From the NCBI GenBank assembly GCA_025267735.1, contig CM046308.1, positions 31,113,267 to 31,177,266 of the forward strand: DNA of 64,000 nt. Reading direction: 5' to 3'. The notes below the pieces were generated by a model, which was given only the letters and a program-made list of their open reading frames with translations, did no database searches and was not told where the DNA came from. Positions 58,188-64,000 of the stretch are shown in pieces. This stretch comes from Mactra quadrangularis (taxonomy: Eukaryota > Mollusca > Bivalvia > Venerida > Mactridae). Numbering within the stretch: the stretch's first letter is position 1; every line of letters starts with the position of its first letter. A program made the translations under genes and the position numbers.

Positions 58188-58808
58188 GGTTCAGCAAAAT
58201 GAAATATTTTACTGGACCTAATTAAAGTTTACTGGATTAAAGTAAACATTAGCAATAATGTTAAGAAATCAGTTTATTTTTATGATTTGAATAAGATATC
58301 CTAAAAGTATATAAACAATATAACATCAAATAACACATTTTTATTGAATATGGAAATATATGCCTGTAAAAAAGTTGGTAGTCGTTCGGACCACTCATTT
58401 TCTAAAAGTTACTGAACCAACAACGATTTTGGTGGACTTGGTCATGTGTTAATGCATCGTTTGTTTTGAAATCCCATTACATTTCCATAGTCTCTTAAAA
58501 CAGATTAAAGTCCTTCGTCTAAGCTTCTGATATACTGTCCCTTGTCTCATCAAATAGGGTGTCCTTGAATTCAGCTGAACTGCCCGCGTTAACCCCAACC
58601 AAATAAAAAATAATAAAATTATACATATACCTGCTACTAGATGACCAAATGAGGAGACTTAGAAACGTGTCATTCTTGTCAAATCTAAAGGGATGTCTAA
58701 ATGCCAGATTACATTGAAGAACAACGGAAGAAAAAAAATAGTATCATCCTTCAAGAATGTTTTGAATTACGGGTTTGGAAAGGAGCCTAATCGTTGATGA
58801 TTATGGGC
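58188..58808. other. Intergenic, no feature recognised
   Basis: Nothing recognised. Confidence 0.4.
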
Positions 58809-58810
58809 CG

Positions 58811-59246
58811 ACTTGATTTGCCAGAGCGGCTCAATTCGGCATACGCCGGTTCCTAAACGGGCACCGGCAAATTATATAATTTGTTCCGAGATTAAGCCGA
58901 AACCATTAGCCGACGTACGTCGAATAGCCGGTTACGTTTTCAAAGAGCGGCGAGCGGCGATCGAGTGACAAATATGACTGTAAATGGCTACAGGGTGAAC
59001 CATTATAATAAAGATTTACTAATTTTATAATTTTATGGGCTAAATAGGCCTACTGACTGATATTGTGTTCAACTTCCCTCATGGTTCATTTATGTAAGAC
59101 TAATATCATAAGTACATATTTTACTCGCCAGACACGAACTTGAAAACATTTTAGTTAGCCGGAACGCTTGATTCATATTTCACACCGGGGCGATCCGATC
59201 GGCGATCGGTTTACGCCGATTCGTAAGCCGCCCTGGCAAATCAAGT
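58811..59246. mobile_element. 436-bp MITE with ACTTGATTTGCCAG ends
   Basis: ACTTGATTTGCCAGAGCGGC T and AGCCGCCCTGGCAAATCAAG T are inverted with one mismatch over 21 bp. The next ~60 bp on each side are CG-rich and related (CGGCATACGCCGGTT against its inverted counterpart near 59195-59225). The middle is AT-rich and non-coding. Target duplication is not evident. Confidence 0.75.
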
Positions 59247-59477
59247 TTTGTACAGGATGTCGATCACGGGTTAAATATCATTAAAAATTCTGAAGTGCAA
59301 ATTTATGTGTGTAACGCCTAATACTTGCTAGCGCTTCAGGATATTTACTTCGTATTTACAACTGATAAGTTAAATTAATCTTAAAATTGTATTTACACAG
59401 GCTACACCACTCCTAAAAGTCAAAAGAAATTGTCAAGAGTGAAAAAGATAGACTTAACATTTAGTCAAAGGGTAATC
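59247..59477. other. Intergenic, no feature recognised
   Basis: Nothing recognised between the MITE and the large foldback. Confidence 0.35.
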
Positions 59478-61324
59478 AAGTAAAACTCCATTATAGTTTA
59501 AACAGTGTATAGTAGTTAAATTATAAATTATATGTAGTCCATGGAATAGTATAGTCTGGTATATAAACTACAAAAATCTACTGAACCGTGCATGGAAGGA
59601 TGTAGAAAATGTTTTTGCATTTTCTTAAAGCTGAGACTCTGTAGTTTACGAAACTGGATGATGCCTCTTCGGCACTCTTGGGCAACTCCCAAAATTCAAG
59701 ATGGCGGACAAAATGGCGGATGAGAGCTGATTAATGTAATATAAATCCATTTTTATCAAAGTCTGATTATTTAAAAAGCTAAAATTAGTCTTACATTATC
59801 TGCAATTTTATTTCTTGCAATTTTGGTAACCTTCGTTTATTCTCCAATCCAAGATGGCGGACAAAATGGCGGATTAAAGCTACATTTGTCGGGTACGTCA
59901 ACTACAATGAGCAGAATCGTACACTGTGGCATATCAAAAAAAGTGTAATGCATTTTGTAGTTATAACTCTTTAGTTTTGTTAATAAATCTGGTTGATGCC
60001 ACACTGGCATCATTGGGCAATTCCAAAAATCCAAGATGGTGGCTAGAATGGCGTAAATTACTAGCTGTCGGGTATATATCTACCACAATGAGCTAAGTCA
60101 TAGACTGGGGTATACCAAATAATTTCAATGCATTTTATTTTGTAGTTAATTCATTTTGTTCATGTAACCGATTGATGCTATACTGGTATTCTTGGATAAC
60201 TTCAAGAATCCAAGATATGGTGGTCAAAATGAATGATAAGAGCTGGAAAATTTAATTCAAGTCACATAAATAGACATATCTCCTCTCTAATGGGTATTCA
60301 GCAACATGTTTATGTTTTTTACATCTCTTGGTCTTGCTAATATCGAACCATTGATACTAGCTTGTCAGTTGACTGTTTCTAAGTTGACAATTTAGAGACA
60401 TTTTTCTGAAAATCTTTGAACAACATAGGTTGTGATACAATATTTTCATATCCTAAGAATAACGACTACTTTTCCATGTATGTTTGCCGCTTCAATAATA
60501 ATCAATATGTACTAAAAGGAGGTTATAAACAATGAAAAAGACAAATGTTATTGAAAGTATTGTGTGCATGTTCTTTTATCTTTCAATGTATTCGAAGAGT
60601 ATATTGATGCCAAAGCAATCGATAGAAATTCTGTTGACATTGCAACACATTTTGATAGTTAATAAGAGACATTGCTATAGGATTTCAAGTATGAGCTTGG
60701 CATCAGATATCACAATCATGAGTGTTCTTTATTTCATTATAAACGACTCCATCCATCGATCAAAAAGGAGAAATATCAACAGCACATTTCCATCAAAAGC
60801 TTGTAGTATTCAGTAATTTGTGTCGTCACTTGAACATGTTCCTATCAACATACAAAAACGACCAGAGAACTTGTGCTGTCGGTATGTAATATTAGACTGA
60901 AACAAACATAAACATCTAAGTACATATTCTAATAAGTCTAGTTTAGTAAAGTCAGACTGTATAATTGTTTGTGTAATGATAATAATAGAGCTCAGTCAAT
61001 TAGTTTATCCCTTATTTTTTTGGCACATGCTTATTTTGCTATTTATATGTTTCACTTCCCAATGATCCTAAAAATAAATTGTCTACTGTAAATTGTATAT
61101 TAACCCCATTTTATTTTCCCGTTTTCTTTATTTAAATGGCTTACGTTTTGGAAATTAAATAAGTTTGTCCATTCCAATTATTAATCAAATTTTCATTTCA
61201 TTATATCCAGTAAATAAGAAACATTATGATAGTGGACTTCAATTTCAAGACTGATATGGCGTTCACTACGGCATGATAACCAAATACTCGGCCATTATGG
61301 AAACACACTGCCTTTAATACATAC

Positions 61325-61381
61325 CTCGGCTATTATGAGATTCAGACATTTTGATTGGTTTCGAATCTCATAATGGCCGAG
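61325..61381. repeat. 57-bp hairpin with CTCGGCCATTATG motif
   Basis: CTCGGCTATTATGAGATTC and GAATCTCATAATGGCCGAG are inverted (one mismatch over 19 bp) around a 19-base loop. Another ACTCGGCCATTATGG lies just upstream at about 61287, so the motif is present three times within 100 bp. Confidence 0.7.
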
Positions 61382-61489
61382 TTTTCTCATGAAGGCCGTA
61401 TTTTTTCTTCCACAAATAGCCGCCATTTTGAATGTTGATTCAATCTGAGTGTTTTTGATAGGGACCCTGTCTGATGGTGAATTAAGTGT

Positions 61490-61595
61490 TTTCATAATGG
61501 CCTGTTATTTGGCTGAAGACAGTCATTATAGCCTAAGGCCGCAGGTTGAAGGCTAATGTGACTGTCTTCAGCCAAATAACTTGGCCATTATGAAA
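61490..61595. mobile_element. 106-bp foldback MITE
   Basis: Left TTCATAATGGCCTGTTATTT GGCTGAAGACAGTCA and right TGACTGTCTTCAGCCAAATA ACTTGGCCATTATGAA pair over about 48 bp with few mismatches, leaving a loop with AAGGCCGCAGG. It lies inside the centre of the 2.9-kb foldback and shares the CATAATGGCC end motif with 61325-61381. Confidence 0.78.
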
Positions 61596-62449
61596 GCATT
61601 GAATTATTTACATAACATTATCGTTCAAAAAAATAGAACTGGTTGAATTTCTTTCGTTGCCGTAATCTTGGACTCCACCTTGAATCTTGGGTTGCTTATA
61701 GATAATCCGATGGGATTAACTAGTTTTACAAACCTTAGAGTTTCAAAAAAGTTCCAAAAAAAAAACATTGAAACTTAAACCCACATGTGTTTGTTTTCGT
61801 CCATGTATGTAATATTATATACTAAACTATTAGATCATATCCGCCATATATCCGCCATGTTAGCCGCCATTTTGGATTTATAATTGTTTATAATAACTTA
61901 AAACTTAGTGAAATCAATCGGTTTTTTAATTTCATGAACTGTTCTATAAGAAAATAAATTTCTACACCACTCAGTCTCTTTCTGCCAGTTTGTTGTTTAC
62001 ATACTGGGCTAATAGCCTTTATCCGCAATTTTGACGCCATTTTCAATTTAAAGATTTTTATATGAATAAAAAATCAACCAACTGGATCTGCAGGTGTTGA
62101 ATCACTTTTGTCCTTCATTTTAAGAACATTATGTGTAAAAATACATTTTGCATGTATAATTTAGCCTCTAGCCGCCATCTTGGATTTTGGGAGTTGCAAG
62201 TGGCATCAATCGAATTTGGAATCAGTAAGACCATGTCTACCAATTAATTGAATAGCATTTTCTACATCCTTTCGTGCAAGGTCATCCTTGGTGATGGCCA
62301 GACTAGTAGAATGAATAGTACTCTTATAGGCCAAGTATAAAATTTATGTTTTTATTTAGTAGGGTCATCGGATGCAATTTATATTATAACTGAGTTTTAC
62401 ATTATAAACAACAGAGTTAGTATAGCTCGGTTGTGAAACAAGTTCTTAT

Positions 62450-62632
62450 TGCTTAGATTATTCACTTTCGAGTCTACTTCCTGGTTCCCCAACTGGTACT
62501 GTGCTAGTAGGATAAAGTTTCTTGCTCAGGGAAACAATGAGATGGGTTTAAGATGGGATCCATACAATGCAGAGCTGACTATATCCAATGACTACCAGTC
62601 CAACGTCGTAACCACTCGGCCTCTCGCGCTCA
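62450..62632 (-). mobile_element. SINE, family F4
   Basis: The minus strand starts with a class-II tRNA-like head (GAGAGGCCGAGTGGTTACGA CGTTGGACTGG) and carries the F4 body, including AAACTTTATCCTAC. It is the best-preserved head of the three F4 copies. The plus-strand ORF 62449-62649 is a by-product. Confidence 0.72.
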
Positions 62633-63150
62633 AGTTCAAAATCAGCTAGACAATACAATTCCAATCAATGTGTCAAGGGAAAAAGACAAATTTATCAAAC
62701 TAATTGCACCATGCCAAAAGCTACGTACACATCCCAGAATACCACAAACGTCCAAATATATTCAGCATCTGACCTCAGATTTTCATCTAAATCTTTTAAC
62801 TTCAACTTTATCAATTTACATTGTAATCAGTTCAAACTAAGTTTGCCTGACAACTAAATGTTTTAACGTAAGCATTGCAATTAAAGTCAGGAAAATTCAA
62901 CTGTTGTGAACACAACTGTCGGTTTATTTTTGTATATATCTGCACGTGTGTACTGAGTCAATGGCATTCATTAGACAAACTAATTAGATAATGTCATTGC
63001 AGGAATTTTTATACTAACATCTTTGCACCTGTTGTTAGCATTGGTGAAAGTTCATTTTTTTAATTCTGAAATTTTGATTTATTTTACTTTGAGCACCATT
63101 TATAAACAATAAGTATCAATAAATGTGATACTACAACTCTGAAGTCAGTG
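62633..63150. other. Intergenic, no feature recognised
   Basis: AT-rich, nothing recognised. Confidence 0.4.
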
Positions 63151-63159
63151 AAAACCCTT

Positions 63160-63360
63160 CACCCACGTTGGGCACCATATTAAACAGAGGTATCGAGTAA
63201 CATTTGGCGCCCAACGTAAATAACCCACTAGCAATTGTGTACTTGCATCCTAAAATTGTCCCACAGACATTCAAGCTCCAAGAATTCGAGGACGAATTCT
63301 GTTAAGGAGGAGGGGGTGTATTTAGCAGAGGTATAAAACGGCACTTGTACTCCCTTGCCT
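63160..63360 (+). mobile_element. Collapsed Ty3/gypsy-like LTR retroelement remnant
   Basis: TGGCGCCCAACGT (63205-63217) matches a primer-binding site complementary to a tRNA-Lys 3' end. An inverted copy, ACGTTGGGCACCA, lies 28 bp upstream (63165-63177). Only 100 bp downstream, GAATTCGAGGACGAATTCTG leads to a polypurine tract (AAGGAGGAGGGGG, 63304-63316) and then TGTATTTAGCAGAGG, the expected start of a 3' LTR, with a TATAAAA at 63332. The PBS and PPT should be several kb apart, so gag-pol has been deleted. A motif like the LTR start (TATTAAACAGAGGTA) precedes the PBS. Confidence 0.6.
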
Positions 63361-63374
63361 TCAAGCTAGCATTT

Positions 63375-63440
63375 ATGGCGACGAAGTAGAGTGTCAGCTT
63401 ACGACTCGAGAAGTCATGGGTTCGAATCTTCGTTCGGATC
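63375..63440 (+). repeat. tRNA-like head, probably SINE-derived
   Basis: GGCGACGAAGTAGAGTGTCA followed by GTCATGGGTTCGAATCTTCG gives recognisable A- and B-box halves. The pairing of the acceptor ends is poor, and I did not find a SINE body of the other families after it, so it is unlikely to be a working tRNA gene. Confidence 0.45.
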
Positions 63441-64000
63441 ATGGATTTTTATTGGGTAACACATACGCGTTTTTTTATTTGAGACGTAATTATACATGTT
63501 CCCTACATCCTTTCAGTCTAAGGATTTGTTAACTTGTAGTATTTACTCTCTGTACTCTATAATATTAGTATAAGTTATTCATTACATGTATATTTTTATA
63601 TTCAACTTAACCCCAATTCAAAAGTAAATATACTTAGCATTTTACATCCGTCTACCAACGAAATATACTTAACCAGAAAGTACACACAAACATTCTTAAC
63701 AGCAAATTTAATTATCATGTATTCATTAAGAAACTGACATCAAATTTAAATTCTAGTTTTCTCAAAACGTTTTTGAATTTGTTTTCACATTGGTAACGCT
63801 TCTTCTGTGTGCTTAAATAGACGACCCTTTGATAAAGGACTATCCTCGGCAACCACAGTACTATCTTCTTTTACAATCCTTACGTAGTGCAGTAATGTAT
63901 CGTGGGATAGCCGACTGATAAAGGGCCTTAAATGATCATTTGCCCAAAAGCACATGTTGACCACTATGTCTTAAGGGCAACTAATGAATTTGCAGCGATG
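63441..64000. other. Intergenic to window end, no feature recognised
   Basis: Nothing recognised. Confidence 0.4.

Larger units (their letters stand above)
59480..62402. mobile_element. ~2.9-kb foldback structure with tandem-repeat arms
   Basis: The left arm (about 59480-60240) and right arm (about 61640-62402) are imperfect inverted copies. The best anchor is AAGGATGTAGAAAATG (59597) against CATTTTCTACATCCTT (about 62256). Outer anchors are GTAAAACTCCATTATA (59480) against its inverse near 62390. The left arm is built from units of about 150-180 bp, each carrying a CAAGATGGCGG-type motif (59697, 59850, 60032, degenerate at 60211). The right arm carries the inverse, CCGCCATCTTGGA (62170) and relatives. 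The centre includes smaller hairpins at 61325-61381 and 61490-61595. There is no transposase ORF. It resembles foldback or long-TIR DNA elements, but its exact ends are not clear. Confidence 0.65.

Noticed and set aside
57978..58225. ORFs across the SINE at 57.9 kb (and the similar one at 1386-1604)
   Set aside because: The same peptide (for example RTRTPSGT) appears wherever the F1 tRNA head is translated, so it is a SINE by-product.
60532..60816. 94-codon plus-strand ORF
   Set aside because: Lies in the interior of the large foldback, with no recognisable domain and low-complexity hydrophobic composition.

Overview
This is an AT-rich, gene-poor stretch of a metazoan nuclear genome, most likely a mollusc and probably a bivalve. 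The assignment is by inference. The window has short coding exons far apart with spliceosomal-type splice sites, no operons, many tRNA-derived SINEs and small inverted-repeat DNA elements, and element ends carrying a TTATCTCCCTTT-like motif that I associate with molluscan repeats. Only three coding regions are convincing, and all are on the minus strand.

Coding content. (1) 28600-29014 is the first coding exon of a class-A peptide GPCR of the cholecystokinin/gastrin/sulfakinin receptor type. It covers the glycosylated N-terminus, TM1, TM2 and the start of TM3, and ends at a clear splice donor. The rest of the receptor was not recognised. (2) 41501-42841 and (3) 49481-50602 are two paralogous family-31 glycosyltransferases (beta-1,3-galactosyl/N-acetylglucosaminyltransferase-like type II Golgi proteins). 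Each has its whole coding region in one exon, and a good splice acceptor lies a few bases upstream of the start codon. They look like a local tandem duplication whose upstream non-coding exons were not identified.

Repeat landscape. Four SINE families are present: F1 at 1.4, 7.2, 16.9, 52.2 and 57.9 kb; F2 at 25.7 and 43.7 kb; F3 at 2.3, 15.1, 21.5 and 46.1 kb; F4 at 34.0, 43.1 and 62.5 kb. F1, F2 and F3 have different tRNA-like heads but share the same 3' tail. Several copies retain readable target-site duplications. Non-autonomous DNA elements are abundant: a TIR family with 9-bp duplications (2.9, 41.1 and 55.0 kb), a Tc1/mariner-like element (2.7-4.0 kb), a 112-bp near-perfect foldback (41.0 kb), 78-bp hairpins (48.9 and 55.7 kb), and others at 16.8, 26.2, 27.9, 34.5, 36.9, 39.0, 47.7, 56.1, 58.8 and 61.5 kb. 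A ~2.9-kb foldback structure with arms of diverged tandem repeats fills 59.5-62.4 kb. Retroelement relics are two LINE 3' ends (12.5 and 23.7 kb) and a collapsed Ty3/gypsy-like LTR element (63.2 kb). Tandem arrays are ~750 bp x3 (10.6-13.3 kb), ~20 bp (30.4 kb), ~26 bp x20 (44.1 kb) and 91 bp x4 (49.0 kb).

How it fits together. The window is mostly a record of nested and adjacent transposition around a receptor exon and a glycosyltransferase pair. Examples are a SINE inside a hairpin element, a 290-bp MITE inside a Tc1-like element, a LINE fragment inside a tandem array, and a satellite that appears to have grown from the end of a hairpin MITE. I found no CRISPR array, no credible free-standing tRNA or rRNA gene, and no novel multi-gene system. 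The remaining ORFs are short, overlap repeats or lack recognisable domains, and are not annotated as genes.
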